64,000 nt of DNA from contig PKTG01000130.1 in assembly GCA_002869225.1 (NCBI GenBank), positions 1 to 64,000 on the forward strand. The letters run 5' to 3'. Shown here piece by piece: positions 19,345 through 30,036 of the stretch. Both the position numbers and the translations under genes were made by a program. Source of the DNA: Candidatus Muiribacterium halophilum (GTDB lineage: Bacteria; Muiribacteriota; Muiribacteriia; Muiribacteriales; Muiribacteriaceae). Each line of letters starts with the position of its first letter. Position 1 is the first letter of the stretch. The notes under the pieces are model-generated. The model ran no database searches. It was not told the origin of the DNA and worked only from the letters and a program-made list of their open reading frames with translations.

Positions 19345-20823
19345 TTATTTTAAACGTAAGGTCCTTATTTTTTCGGCTGCTAATCTTGCTGTCTCAGAAC
19401 CAGGCGCTATTATAATCACTTTATTATAATGCTTTAATGCTTCATTAACATTATCCATAGCCAGATATAGATTACCAAGTGAAATATATGCGTTCACATT
19501 GTAAGGATCGATTTGCATAACAAGCTGATATTCATATATAGCTTTTTCTTTTATTCCCATCTTTTCATAAAGTGCTCCAAGATTATAATGAGCTACAGCA
19601 TATTCCGGGAATATCTCTATTGCTTTTTTATATTCTGATATTGCACTTGTGAAGACTTCGTTTAATACAAATGTATTTCCTAATCGATAATGCATCTTAG
19701 CTTCTTCAGGGATTTCCAAAGATTTTTTAACCATTTGAATCTCTTTTTCTTTCTCTTCAGCCTGTTTAGTGTTATTACCATCTGAATATTTATCAAGAAC
19801 CGCTTTTATAGGATCACTTGCCGGTATAGTATCGGATTTTCCACCATTTCTATCCTGCGGAACTACTCTTGCTTTTCTTACTATTTTTCCATCTCTATAT
19901 CTTTCTATTTCTCTATCAGCAGCTGTGAAGAATTTTTTGAGATTCATTGTAGCTGATATTACATTATTATCCTCTACTTCTCCAGCCATATAGGCATAAT
20001 CAAATTCCCAATTATCATATGCAAGTACCAGTCCCATTGTAACCTCACCATCTTTAAAACCTGCTCTTAAATTACAAAGTGCTGATACTTTATATTCACC
20101 ACCAAATGCATAATATGAGTCTGCATCCTGTTGACTTACAAGATCAATACCTACTTTAAAGTTCTTCCTTGTGGATGTATAACCTATACCAGCTTTTATA
20201 GTCAAAGGGATGTCCTCATCTCTTCCTGAATCCCATTCAAATGATGATAGGATATCCTGAAGATTAAGACCCACATCAAATTTTCTGTTTAATTTATATT
20301 TTCCACCTAGATCAAAAGAATAACCAGATCCTTTAAAACCAGATAGATCATTACTAAGTAATTTAAATGTTCCCCCTAAACGTGCTCTTTCAGTCAATCT
20401 TCTTGCATAACCAAAAGAAAACATAGTTTTAGATGTATCAGTGTATCCTATGATATTTTTACTGGCATCAGTAATAGGTATTCCATCAACACCTTCTTTT
20501 AAAAATGACATAGTTAAGTTAGATTTTTTCCAAGGCATAGAAAATGACATAAAATTCTCATCAATTCCAAGTCCAAATCTATTATCGTGAACAAAAAGGA
20601 GGGATTTATGTTCTACATCAGCAAGCCCCGCTGGGTTATACATAATACCAGATGCATCATCTGAAAAAGCCGTAAAAGCATCACCCATTCCGTTAGCTCT
20701 CACACTCATCTCATATTTTGTTATTGCATCAAGCATTACTCCACTATTTGCACTTAAAGTTAATATCAATAAGAACAATATGGAATTTACCCATCGTTTT
20801 CTAATAAAAACTTTTATCATCAA
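19345..20823 (-). CDS. PorV/TraF-like outer-membrane beta-barrel protein with C-terminal TPR
   Basis: ANGMGDAFTAFSDDASGIMYNPAGLADVEHKSLLFVHDNRF (PorV/UPF0164 signature), SFGYARRLTERARLGGTFKLLSNDL; TPR NTFVLNEVFTSAISEYKKAIEIFPEYAVAHYNLGALYEKMG. Confidence 0.82.
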   Translation of the reverse strand: MMIKVFIRKRWVNSILFLLILTLSANSGVMLDAITKYEMSVRANGMGDAFTAFSDDASGIMYNPAGLADVEHKSLLFVHDNRFGLGIDENFMSFSMPWKKSNLTMSFLKEGVDGIPITDASKNIIGYTDTSKTMFSFGYARRLTERARLGGTFKLLSNDLSGFKGSGYSFDLGGKYKLNRKFDVGLNLQDILSSFEWDSGRDEDIPLTIKAGIGYTSTRKNFKVGIDLVSQQDADSYYAFGGEYKVSALCNLRAGFKDGEVTMGLVLAYDNWEFDYAYMAGEVEDNNVISATMNLKKFFTAADREIERYRDGKIVRKARVVPQDRNGGKSDTIPASDPIKAVLDKYSDGNNTKQAEEKEKEIQMVKKSLEIPEEAKMHYRLGNTFVLNEVFTSAISEYKKAIEIFPEYAVAHYNLGALYEKMGIKEKAIYEYQLVMQIDPYNVNAYISLGNLYLAMDNVNEALKHYNKVIIIAPGSETARLAAEKIRTLRLK

Positions 20824-20831
20824 TCTCCCCC

Positions 20832-22658
20832 TTAACGTGCGATGATTATCTTTCCTTCTTTTTCAGTTGTCTCATTTCCAAAATCCGCAATTATTTTATA
20901 AATATAAATTCCGTTAGAAATACTGTTTCCATGCTTATCAAATAGATCCCATATAGCCTCTGAGGATGTTCCTGTTATATCTATTGGTCTTATAGTCGTA
21001 ACCAATTTTCCCCTCATATCATAGACCTTTATCTTTACGCTCTGAGCAGGTCTTGTAAAAGAATAATTGAACTTAAACACGCCACCTCTGAAAGGATTAG
21101 GATAACTAATCGCTTTTGTAATACTTCCTGTTGAAGAACTATCCTGTGCTCCTGTTGAAAAATCCCATGTTGTTGGGACAACCTGATTTCCATTTGAATC
21201 TAGACATCCTGATACACTTACTCTATATTCTGTATTTGAATTAAAATTACTACTTGGATTTAATATGACAACATTTGATGTAGTAGCAGTGATAGTAGCA
21301 GGTACAGATGCACCAGTGTTTTTAACATTAAGCTGTATATTAGTTGAGGTAAAAGTTGATGTATTCATACTAGTACTAAATTCTACTCTTACTCCAGCTC
21401 CGAGATCTACGTTAGTTGAATCTGGAGAAGGATATTTTGATACAACTGTTGGTAATCCGCTAGTACTTCCACCCGAAGTTGATAATGATGAGAATGAGAA
21501 ATATGCATGTCTTTCTGAATTATTCTCACCTGCATATACATAATATGCTCTATCAGTTCCGTCTGCAAAATCAAAATATTTAGCTCCATAAGGAGAAAAT
21601 TCAGTAGAAAGATTATAAACATTTGCATCCCACGTAGTTAATGAATATTTTTTATATTTTGGATAAAGCGTACCAGATACATCTTCTACCCAAAAGGCAT
21701 AAAGTTCACTACCAACTTCTATAAGCTGAGGATAATTAATATTTCCGTTTATAGGACCCTGAACAATAGAATAATTCCAAGTTGTTCCAGCATCTGAGGA
21801 TTTAACATATGCAATTTTGTTCACACCAGAAGTTATATCCTGGAACAACACATTGATATCACTACCCGACGCTTTCATAAATGGTAATGAATTAAAGATT
21901 TTTCCAGTAATATCCTGCTGAGTATTTGTAATAGCTGCTGCATCAGATCCGGACATGGATTCGTTCCAGTAATAACAGTTTAATATCTGATTGTATTCTC
22001 TTTCAAAACAAACATTATAATCACCATTAGTTGTAATATCTAATGAAAGTGAGGATATAAGACTGTCATATGCAGATGTAAATGAGTTTGTAATATTCTC
22101 AATACTTCCTGATGAAGACAAAAGATCTGTTAATGAAGTTATACCTGCATAGGTCCCGCTTGCAAAATAAACGTTTGAAAATATTGGATTCCCTGTTGTA
22201 GATGCAATAAAAACAACACCAATACCTGATGAGTCGGCTTTTATTTTTACTTCACTACAATCATATGTGCTTTTTTCAGCATCACCTGGAAAAAATACAA
22301 CTGGAGCACTAAAAGACATACCATTATTAGATGATACAGAGTAGTATATTCTTTTATTTGGATCATTGGCATCTTTCTTTCCAGTAAAGAAAACATATAT
22401 ATTATTTCCGTTTTTAACAATATCAGGTTCTCCAACAGAACTGAATAATGCTATTCTATAAGGGGTACTCCAGGTTAGAAAGTCACTTGTTCCTTTAACA
22501 AAATAGACAGAAGACCCATCTTTATAAACAACATAGGCATCTCCTGACTCAACTAATAGATTCATATCAGCTGCCTGTTGTGCATTTGTCTCCATTCTAA
22601 TATCTGAAAAAACAATGATATTTAGTAATATCAAGAAAACAAGAAAAATTCTTTTCAT
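20832..22658 (-). CDS. Secreted sialidase-like beta-propeller protein with Big_5 Ig-like domain and FlgD/T9SS-type C-terminal domain
   Basis: Signal peptide MKRIFLVFLILLNIIVFS; VVSKYPSPDSTNVDLGAGVRVEFSTSMNTSTFTSTNI (Big_5); YPNPFRGGVFKFNYSFTRPAQSVKIKVYDMRGKLVTTIRPI...SNGIYIYKIIADFG. Start chosen at internal Met 22658. Confidence 0.8.
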   Translation of the reverse strand: MKRIFLVFLILLNIIVFSDIRMETNAQQAADMNLLVESGDAYVVYKDGSSVYFVKGTSDFLTWSTPYRIALFSSVGEPDIVKNGNNIYVFFTGKKDANDPNKRIYYSVSSNNGMSFSAPVVFFPGDAEKSTYDCSEVKIKADSSGIGVVFIASTTGNPIFSNVYFASGTYAGITSLTDLLSSSGSIENITNSFTSAYDSLISSLSLDITTNGDYNVCFEREYNQILNCYYWNESMSGSDAAAITNTQQDITGKIFNSLPFMKASGSDINVLFQDITSGVNKIAYVKSSDAGTTWNYSIVQGPINGNINYPQLIEVGSELYAFWVEDVSGTLYPKYKKYSLTTWDANVYNLSTEFSPYGAKYFDFADGTDRAYYVYAGENNSERHAYFSFSSLSTSGGSTSGLPTVVSKYPSPDSTNVDLGAGVRVEFSTSMNTSTFTSTNIQLNVKNTGASVPATITATTSNVVILNPSSNFNSNTEYRVSVSGCLDSNGNQVVPTTWDFSTGAQDSSSTGSITKAISYPNPFRGGVFKFNYSFTRPAQSVKIKVYDMRGKLVTTIRPIDITGTSSEAIWDLFDKHGNSISNGIYIYKIIADFGNETTEKEGKIIIAR

Positions 22659-22740
22659 AACACTCTCCCCTATTTCTGTTAGTTTTTTTATCGGTAAAGG
22701 GAGTAAATACATTAAGGGTTTTTTCGCGTTTTCAGTGACC

Positions 22741-23053
22741 GGTAAATAAAACAGTGAATGGTGAGAAGTGAAAGGTGAATAGTTATCGTAAAGCGTAATG
22801 CGTGAAGCGAAACAGGTAAGAACAGGAAATAAAAAGGCAGTGAGAAGTGAAAGGTGAATAGTTATCGTAAAGCGTAATGCGTGAAGCGAAACAGGTAAGA
22901 ACAGGAAATAAAAAGGCAGCGAGAAGTGAAAGGTGAATACTTATCGTAAAGCGTAATGCGTGAAGGGCAGAATTGAGTCGATACCGGTTATTTGGCTAAA
23001 TCCAAAATCCAGCTTTATCCCAAGTCCCAATTATTAAGTCGAAAATTCGGCTT
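22741..23053 (+). repeat. Mosaic intergenic repeat, copy D, containing a 79-bp tandem duplication (22762-22966, ~2.6 units)
   Basis: Unit TGAGAAGTGAAAGGTGAATAGTTATCGTAAAGCGTAATGCGTGAAGCGAAACAGGTAAGAACAGGAAATAAAAAGGCAG starts at 22762, 22841 and 22920. Confidence 0.95.
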
Positions 23054-23060
23054 TGTTTTA

Positions 23061-24224
23061 TTACTTTAAAGATAATATCTCTGGTATATCTGAAAGTAAT
23101 TCCATAGCAGCTTTTACATTCTTTTCACATATTCCATCAACAAGTTCATCACTAGGAATGAAAGATCTGCCTAGTTCAAATGTAAACGCAAACGTTCTAT
23201 GTTGAGAATATAACCAATCATCTGAATCACCAGCAGCTGGATATAGATCACCACTTTGCATAACGCTATAATTAACATACTTGTTCATCTTATCAGCTAT
23301 CATCTTGAGCTGATCATGATCTTTACATTTTTCTTTATCAGTGTATGACCATGGGAATAGTATATCTCCACCATAAGAATGATAAGATATACTTACAGCA
23401 AATTTCTTTTTAGCTGCTATATCTCTAACAGCCTGAGTTTCTTTTTCTGAGAATGCCTCTTCTCCTTTATATGTATCTGACCATGCTGAGCTGGAAGCTC
23501 CTGACTCTCCCCAATGGTAACCATAGTTTCTGTTCGGATCTATACCATAGGTATTTCCAGTTATATGTCTTCTGTTTTTTCTCCAATAAGAATATTCTTT
23601 CATAGAATATTCTACTCCATCCGGATTAACCATTGGTACAACCCATATTTCATTATTATCAACTATTTTCTTAACTTCAAGATCTTTGTCATAGTTTTCA
23701 ATCAAATATTGTGCGATCGCGATTGGAACTTCTATCGATATCCATTCTCTGGAATGATGTGCACCCCAGAAAGCAGCTGTCGGTTCATCTTCATCAACAC
23801 CTGGATTGTCAGAAATAACTAGAGCCCATATATCTCTATCTTCCCAACTCTTTCCAATAGAACGCATACAAACTATATCACTATGATCTTTTGATATCTC
23901 TTTCATAAATACAACCATTTCATCATAAGTATGATAAACACTGTCTTCAGAAATAGCTTTACCAATATATCTTGAGTATATTGAGTCCATATCTTTTAAT
24001 AGAACAGTTGTTTGATAGGCATTTTTGAGAATATTATAAAAATCTTTTCTAACTATTATATCAACTGAATTTCCATTTCTTACATCAACTATCTCAGAGC
24101 CACTCGAGGCTAGAATATTAATATCAGATTTCGTAAGATCATCAATTCTAATAAACATAAGATCAGATGCAAATACAGAAAGTGAGATTATTGTAACCAA
24201 TGTCAATATAAAGATCTTCTTCAT
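23061..24224 (-). CDS. M14 family zinc carboxypeptidase, secreted
   Basis: Signal peptide; AAFWGAHHSREWISIEVPIAIAQYLI (HxxE), NPDGVEYS, YHSYGGDILFPWSY, FTFELG. Confidence 0.93.
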   Translation of the reverse strand: MKKIFILTLVTIISLSVFASDLMFIRIDDLTKSDINILASSGSEIVDVRNGNSVDIIVRKDFYNILKNAYQTTVLLKDMDSIYSRYIGKAISEDSVYHTYDEMVVFMKEISKDHSDIVCMRSIGKSWEDRDIWALVISDNPGVDEDEPTAAFWGAHHSREWISIEVPIAIAQYLIENYDKDLEVKKIVDNNEIWVVPMVNPDGVEYSMKEYSYWRKNRRHITGNTYGIDPNRNYGYHWGESGASSSAWSDTYKGEEAFSEKETQAVRDIAAKKKFAVSISYHSYGGDILFPWSYTDKEKCKDHDQLKMIADKMNKYVNYSVMQSGDLYPAAGDSDDWLYSQHRTFAFTFELGRSFIPSDELVDGICEKNVKAAMELLSDIPEILSLK

Positions 24225-24422
24225 ACCTTATACTCCCTTTTACCTACTTATTATTAACTTTTTTTAAGTATAATACTGTTTTTAAAATATTTCAATAGAT
24301 ATTTTAAAACCACTTATTGATTATGAAATAAACAATCAAGTTATTGTTCATAAAAAACAATAACTATTTTCATGTATGTTATAATAATATGTACATTCCA
24401 TTAATAAGATCAGGAGGTAAAA

Positions 24423-24935
24423 ATGAAAAACATAGTTATCGTTTTTTCTAATAGATTATTTAGAGATGAAGAACTTAAAAAACCATATGAATACTTGAGC
24501 TCTAAAGGATACAATATCAAGTTAGCCTCCGATGCGATGCAGGAAGCATTAGGCAAATTGGGTATGACAATCAAACCTGATATGCTAGCACATAATATTG
24601 AAGAAAAAGATTTTGATGCGATTCTATTTGTAGGTGGTCCTGGCACAAAAGTATTTTTTGAAGATAGAGTAATACATAAGATCATTAGAAATTTTAATGA
24701 AAAAGGTAAATTAATCGGTGCTATATGTATATCTCCAGTAATCCTCGCTTTTTCAGGAATTTTAAGTCAAAAAAAAGCCACTGTATGGATTGATGGTAAA
24801 GATACTCTTGAAAAGTTCGGAGCGACTTATACAGGGAACGTGGTTGAAATACACAATAATATAATAACCGCAAACGGACCTAAAGCTGCGCTTGATTATG
24901 CCAAAGAAGTTGACACCTATCTTTCAGGTACTTAA
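24423..24935 (+). CDS. DJ-1/PfpI family protein
   Basis: FDAILFVGGPGTKVFFED...GKLIGAICISPVILAFSGIL (nucleophile elbow AICIS). Confidence 0.92.
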   Translation: MKNIVIVFSNRLFRDEELKKPYEYLSSKGYNIKLASDAMQEALGKLGMTIKPDMLAHNIEEKDFDAILFVGGPGTKVFFEDRVIHKIIRNFNEKGKLIGAICISPVILAFSGILSQKKATVWIDGKDTLEKFGATYTGNVVEIHNNIITANGPKAALDYAKEVDTYLSGT

Positions 24936-26054
24936 ACCTCTGCCATCAACTTTTAATTTTTCTAAAATATTCGACTCATTGTCGACTAGATACATATTAT
25001 CAAATAGATTTGCCACATAGCATGCATGATTTGGTATTATCTCTATAACATCTCCAACCTTCAATCTCTTATCGGATAGATTTTCTATTATCCCATGTTC
25101 TTCAGATAATCTCTTTATTTTCATGTCTTTTATTATTTTATTAGAACCAGGTCTATCAAGTATCAATCCATAGGAATCCATAGTATTCATACTATGAGCT
25201 CCAAGATCAAGTCCCAGACTTTTTGATCCTGCATCTATGATGATCCTACTACCATGTTTTGATATCACACGACTTATGATTCTAAGAGCACATTCTTGCG
25301 AACTACTATATCCTATGTTTATTCCTATAGCATCGTTATACACGTAATTTCCAGGTCTTATATTTGTTATTCCTTCAGGAATAAATCCACTTTTCAAAGT
25401 AGGTGTCGATCCTAATGATATCTCTAGATCTAATCCAGTTTCTTTTTTTACAATTTCTTTTATAGTCAACATAGTCTTGTGTTCCTGCATGGCGATTTCA
25501 TATACTTCTTCAACATTTTTACATGAATAAGAATGTCCTGCATGAGATAATATTCCTATTAAATTCATTACTTTTGTAGCACTTAACAGTTTTTTTATTA
25601 TCTTTAGTGCAACTTCAGGTAAGACCCCTAATCTATTTAAACCAGTATCTATCTCCAGATAATAATCCACTTTGTCTATTGTACGGGATTTAAGATATTC
25701 ATCTAAATTTTTTACTGATACTACTGAATCGAAAACTGGTATCACCTTAGTATATTCCAAAAGGTTTATAAAACGTTGATAGTTTATTTTACCGACGACC
25801 GGATAAGCTAATATGATATTCTTAATTCCTTGTCTAGTTAACAACTCCGCTTCTGACAATGTCGCACATGTTATAGCCTTAGAACCATTCGCAATCTGGG
25901 CGTTAACCAGGTGTGAACTCTTGTGAGTCTTAAAATGTGGAGTATTTTGAGCTTGAATTTTTTTTGCAAAACGTTGCATATTCCATATATTATGTTGTAT
26001 AATTTTGTCATAAGCTAATAAAAATGGAGTGTTGATATCATATATATTAATCAC
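24924..26054 (-). CDS. Alanine racemase-fold PLP enzyme (D-threonine aldolase/D-serine dehydratase-like)
   Basis: NTPHFKTHKSSHLVNAQIANGSKAITCATLSEAELL; C-term metal-binding IIPNHACYVANL. Confidence 0.87.
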   Translation of the reverse strand: MINIYDINTPFLLAYDKIIQHNIWNMQRFAKKIQAQNTPHFKTHKSSHLVNAQIANGSKAITCATLSEAELLTRQGIKNIILAYPVVGKINYQRFINLLEYTKVIPVFDSVVSVKNLDEYLKSRTIDKVDYYLEIDTGLNRLGVLPEVALKIIKKLLSATKVMNLIGILSHAGHSYSCKNVEEVYEIAMQEHKTMLTIKEIVKKETGLDLEISLGSTPTLKSGFIPEGITNIRPGNYVYNDAIGINIGYSSSQECALRIISRVISKHGSRIIIDAGSKSLGLDLGAHSMNTMDSYGLILDRPGSNKIIKDMKIKRLSEEHGIIENLSDKRLKVGDVIEIIPNHACYVANLFDNMYLVDNESNILEKLKVDGRGLST

Positions 26055-26106
26055 TACTATTATATAATATTAAAAGCAATAGGTAAATCGGAAAGGTTAA
26101 TTTAAT

Positions 26107-26451
26107 ATGATAAAGATCACAGAAGAAATTAAGAACGACATCATCATCGTAAAGATTCAAGGCGAGATAGAAAAAGAAGATGAACAGGAAATTGTTTCTT
26201 TCTTTGACAAAAAGACGGATGAAGGTAATAGAAAGTTTATTATTGACTCCAGTAAGATAGACTATCTTGGCAGTTCTACACTTGGTGTATTCTCTAAGAT
26301 CTATCAAAAAACCTGTAACTCTGGTGGAAAGATCATATTTGCTGACCTATCCATGTTTGTAAAAAAAATATTTAAGATAACAACTTTTGATAAATTTTTT
26401 AATATTAAATATAGCGTAGAAGATGCTATTTCTGAATTAAAGAACTTTTAA
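26107..26451 (+). CDS. STAS-domain anti-sigma factor antagonist
   Basis: IIIVKIQGEIEKEDEQEI...FIIDSSKIDYLGSSTLGVFSKIYQKTCNSGGKIIFADLS. Confidence 0.9.
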   Translation: MIKITEEIKNDIIIVKIQGEIEKEDEQEIVSFFDKKTDEGNRKFIIDSSKIDYLGSSTLGVFSKIYQKTCNSGGKIIFADLSMFVKKIFKITTFDKFFNIKYSVEDAISELKNF

Positions 26452-27161
26452 ATATCTCTATATTTTTCTGTTGATATCCTAAAAAAGGTAACAATAGATA
26501 CTATGAAATTTATTAATGCATCTTTAAAAGAAGTATTAGTTCTGTAATGTCTAAATCTTGATCTCTTAGAATTATCTATTTTATATCCTTTAAGCGAGCA
26601 AAGTACAGCAAGTTCCTGAGCACATGAATACCTTATTCCTTTGAAAATCGGTTCAATATTTTTCATCATTTCAGGTGACATTATCCTATATCCAGTCTCT
26701 ACATCAAAAAAAGACTTCCCTGTAATTATACTAGTCCAAAGACTAAAGATCCTATTTCCAATCTTTTTATATAGAGGATAAACTCCCATTATTCTTCCTA
26801 TTAAAAGAAAATCAACTTCCATAGTCTGATAATAAGTTATATATTTTTCAAGCTTTGTAAGATCATGCTGGTAATCTCCATCGATTGTGATTAGAGGACC
26901 TTTATAGTCTATTTTATTTATATATCTAAATCCAATTTTTAAAGCTCCTCCCAAACAGGTATTCTTTTTTAAAGAAAGTATTTTAAAATTTTTCTTTTTC
27001 AGCTTTCTCAAAAAATCAAGACTACCATCGACCGAAGCATCATCAACAAATACAGCAAGATCTGAATCGTCCATATAAACATATAAATCTTTTGTTAATT
27101 CAGGCAAATGCTCTATTTCATTATAAACCGGAATCAGAAAAATTCTTCTATAATCATTCAT
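26448..27161 (-). CDS. Glycosyltransferase family 2 (DPM-like)
   Basis: IFLIPVYNEIEHLPELTKDLYVYMDDSDLAVFVDDASVDGSLDFLRKL...GPLITIDGDYQHD. Confidence 0.9.
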   Translation of the reverse strand: MNDYRRIFLIPVYNEIEHLPELTKDLYVYMDDSDLAVFVDDASVDGSLDFLRKLKKKNFKILSLKKNTCLGGALKIGFRYINKIDYKGPLITIDGDYQHDLTKLEKYITYYQTMEVDFLLIGRIMGVYPLYKKIGNRIFSLWTSIITGKSFFDVETGYRIMSPEMMKNIEPIFKGIRYSCAQELAVLCSLKGYKIDNSKRSRFRHYRTNTSFKDALINFIVSIVTFFRISTEKYRDI

Positions 27162-27165
27162 ATAT

Positions 27166-28551
27166 TTACCTTTTTATATAATAAAGAGAATATTTTCTTC
27201 CCTCAAATACTCTTTTTATATTATATTTAAAAAAATTTTCAAACCCGTTTTTATTTATATAGTATTTAAAATTATTATTTGTAAATAAATAAGCTTTATT
27301 TTCGTCAATAGTATCATCAAGTATATAAAACTTTCTTTTATAAGCAATCTTTAAAAGATTTGCCTCATCATATTTACCTTTATACTCAGGACTATAAGAA
27401 TAGAGTTTTGCAGGATTTTTTGAAATAATATCATTTATCTTTGAGATCTCATCAGGAAATTGAGAATATATTATAAAAAAACCGTGTATATATAAAAATA
27501 TCAAAATCGTTAAAACACAATATTTAAACTTGTTTTCTTTTATAATTAGTATTAACAAATATACTAAAGGGAATATTAGATTAGTTAACCTATTTGCCTC
27601 AAAAAAAATAATATTATTTGATTTAAGATAATATAAAGACAAGATATAGAAAGAAAATATGAAACCCAACATAGTGATCGCAACTGCATTTCTTTTCAAA
27701 CCATAGTAAATAAATACAAAAAGTACAAATATTCCTGAAAAAATATCAATATTTATTTGACTGGTATCCGTTCCGTATATCTGAGGCCTTGAAAGTATTT
27801 TCCCAATTGTGGCAAAAAAATATTTTATAGAATATGCGTTTGTTATTTTTGAAAAACTTGAAGATATATATTCACTTTCTCCTCTTACAAAAACATTTTT
27901 TTGAAATATATTGTTAAGATTCAGGAAAATTGAAAAAGAGATAATAAGCAAAAATATAATAATAATTTTTTTATGTTTTCTGTCTCTTCTAATCAAAAAA
28001 TAAAATGTAATAAAAAACAAAGAAAAGTAATGTGTGAAAACAGCCATTATCAAACTTAATACCTGTTTTATTTTTTTCTTTTTTTTATTTATAAGGTTGT
28101 CATACAGAGCATATATAAGAAAAAAACTCATAAAAATATATTTAGAAGAGATAGCTACCTCATACAATAAAAAAGGATTTAAAAGCAAAAGAATATCAAA
28201 AAATAAGAAAAGGATCTTATTATTAAATTTTTCCAGAATAATCTGTCTTAATAAGATAAACGTGCATAAAAACAAAAAAACCGATAATAGTCTGAAAAAT
28301 ATTAGCCCACCTGTTATTTTAAAAGCTATAGCTCTTAAAAGAAAATAAACCGGTGAATGATCACCATGTTTCATTACAAGAATAAGCGGAGTAATATCAC
28401 CGTGAAATACTTTTTCCATATCAAACCTATAATAAGATGATATCTCATCGGAAATAAAATCCCCCTTAAAAACTAAGACCATCAGGATTATAATTGATAA
28501 AGATAAAACAATCTTATTGATTAGCTCTAATCTTTTTATAAAGTTATACAT
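27166..28551 (-). CDS. Multi-pass membrane protein, probable GT-C glycosyltransferase (GT39/ArnT-like)
   Basis: ~10 TM segments; HGDHSPVYFLLRAIAFKITGGLIFFRLLSV; adjacent to GT2. Confidence 0.65.
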   Translation of the reverse strand: MYNFIKRLELINKIVLSLSIIILMVLVFKGDFISDEISSYYRFDMEKVFHGDITPLILVMKHGDHSPVYFLLRAIAFKITGGLIFFRLLSVFLFLCTFILLRQIILEKFNNKILFLFFDILLLLNPFLLYEVAISSKYIFMSFFLIYALYDNLINKKKKKIKQVLSLIMAVFTHYFSLFFITFYFLIRRDRKHKKIIIIFLLIISFSIFLNLNNIFQKNVFVRGESEYISSSFSKITNAYSIKYFFATIGKILSRPQIYGTDTSQINIDIFSGIFVLFVFIYYGLKRNAVAITMLGFIFSFYILSLYYLKSNNIIFFEANRLTNLIFPLVYLLILIIKENKFKYCVLTILIFLYIHGFFIIYSQFPDEISKINDIISKNPAKLYSYSPEYKGKYDEANLLKIAYKRKFYILDDTIDENKAYLFTNNNFKYYINKNGFENFFKYNIKRVFEGRKYSLYYIKR

Positions 28552-28692
28552 ATTGTCATTATCTCAATAACTATAAATCATAGTCAAATAATTTTACGTT
28601 TAGACGTTGGGACGTAACGTACTTCTTCAACGTCCTAACGTTATTACCGGATGCCTTAAAGTCCCGAAAGACTATTACCGATATGTCTTTGT

Positions 28693-29973
28693 ATGAAAAA
28701 ATTATATATTTTGGCTATTATTACTATATTTTTCACATCTTTATTTGCTCTTAATCAGGTAGATAATTTTAAAGTATGGGATACTGGCCAGGAAGGTGTT
28801 TATAGAATCACTCTGGACTGCAAGGAATCTCCTGATATTAAAGAGTTAAACTCAGGTTCTAAAAAGTATCTTATTCTTAATATTAAAGATTCTATTTTTA
28901 AAAAGAGCTCAGAGAGTTTCAGAATGAAACACCACGGTATAGAGTATTTTAAATTAGTTCAGTTTGATAAAAAAACCGTAAGATTAGTTGCAAAGATCAC
29001 AAAAGAATATCAGACAAAGTTTTTAATCATGCAAAAAAACAGTTCTTTTCCATATAGGATAATAATAGATTATAAACAAAAAGATATAGCTTGCGATATA
29101 GCTACAGGTCTTCCGACAATTGTGATAGACCCAGGCCATGGTGGAAAAGACTCCGGCGCAATAGGTACAAAAGGAACTTACGAGAAAGATATAGTTCTTG
29201 ATATTGCTAAACAACTTGAAAAGAAGTTATGGCAATCCGGAAGAGTCAATCCTGTTCTTACTCGAGAAGATGATACCTTTGTTGGCCTTAGAAATCGTGT
29301 AAGCCTAACCGAGAATAAAAACGCTGTTTTATTTTTATCTATACATAATAATGCTGAGCCGACCGGAAGAGCAAGAGGATACAGAGTATATGTTCTTGAT
29401 GAAAATGGAAAGTCTGGAAAGACTCATGATATTGTTGCAAGTGCAGAAAACAAATCTTTTGAGATGTTTGAAGATATAAATGATGTAAAAAAAATGGATA
29501 AAAACGTCTTAGGTATTCTTGCTGATATTAAACTTAATCAGACTATTGCGAAGAGTATGCGTCTTGGTAATTTAGTGATCGATAGTTTTAAAAACGAGTT
29601 TTCAAATGTAGATATAGAAATAAGAAGAGCCCCTTTTCATGTGCTTAAACTTGCTGGTATTCCAGGAGTTTTATTTGAAGCAGGTTTCATTACTAACAAA
29701 TATGATGAAAGACTATTGAAAAATGTCTTTTATCGTGAAAAAGTTGCTGAAGTTTTAAAAAGATCAATAATGTCCTATTTGACAGATAATAAATTGATAG
29801 CATGTGAACTGGAATCAAATAATCTACCGGAATATTATAAAGTAAAACCTGGTGATACTTTAATACATATAGCAAAAAGATTCTCTATAGACCTGAAAAA
29901 ACTTCAAAAAGTAAATAATATTGAAAACCCATCACGAATAATGGTTGGTATGAAACTAAGAATAGTAGAATAA
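28693..29973 (+). CDS. N-acetylmuramoyl-L-alanine amidase (AMIN-Amidase_3-LysM)
   Basis: PTIVIDPGHGGKDSGAIGTKGTYEKDIVLDIAKQLEKKL, FLSIHNNAEP, FEAGFITN; C-term LysM YYKVKPGDTLIHIAKRFSIDLKKLQKVNNI. Confidence 0.96.
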   Translation: MKKLYILAIITIFFTSLFALNQVDNFKVWDTGQEGVYRITLDCKESPDIKELNSGSKKYLILNIKDSIFKKSSESFRMKHHGIEYFKLVQFDKKTVRLVAKITKEYQTKFLIMQKNSSFPYRIIIDYKQKDIACDIATGLPTIVIDPGHGGKDSGAIGTKGTYEKDIVLDIAKQLEKKLWQSGRVNPVLTREDDTFVGLRNRVSLTENKNAVLFLSIHNNAEPTGRARGYRVYVLDENGKSGKTHDIVASAENKSFEMFEDINDVKKMDKNVLGILADIKLNQTIAKSMRLGNLVIDSFKNEFSNVDIEIRRAPFHVLKLAGIPGVLFEAGFITNKYDERLLKNVFYREKVAEVLKRSIMSYLTDNKLIACELESNNLPEYYKVKPGDTLIHIAKRFSIDLKKLQKVNNIENPSRIMVGMKLRIVE

Positions 29974-29990
29974 TTTTTGGAATGAATATA

Positions 29991-30023
29991 AAAAAAGAGC
30001 CTCATGATAAGGCTCTTTTTTTT
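29991..30023. terminator. Bidirectional intrinsic terminator
   Basis: AAAAAAGAGCCTCATGATAAGGCTCTTTTTTTT. Confidence 0.85.
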
Positions 30024-30036
30024 ATTTTTTAAAATT

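Noticed and set aside
22762-22966. Possible CRISPR array from regularly spaced repeats
   Set aside because: It is a head-to-tail 79-bp tandem duplication with no unique spacers and no cas genes nearby.
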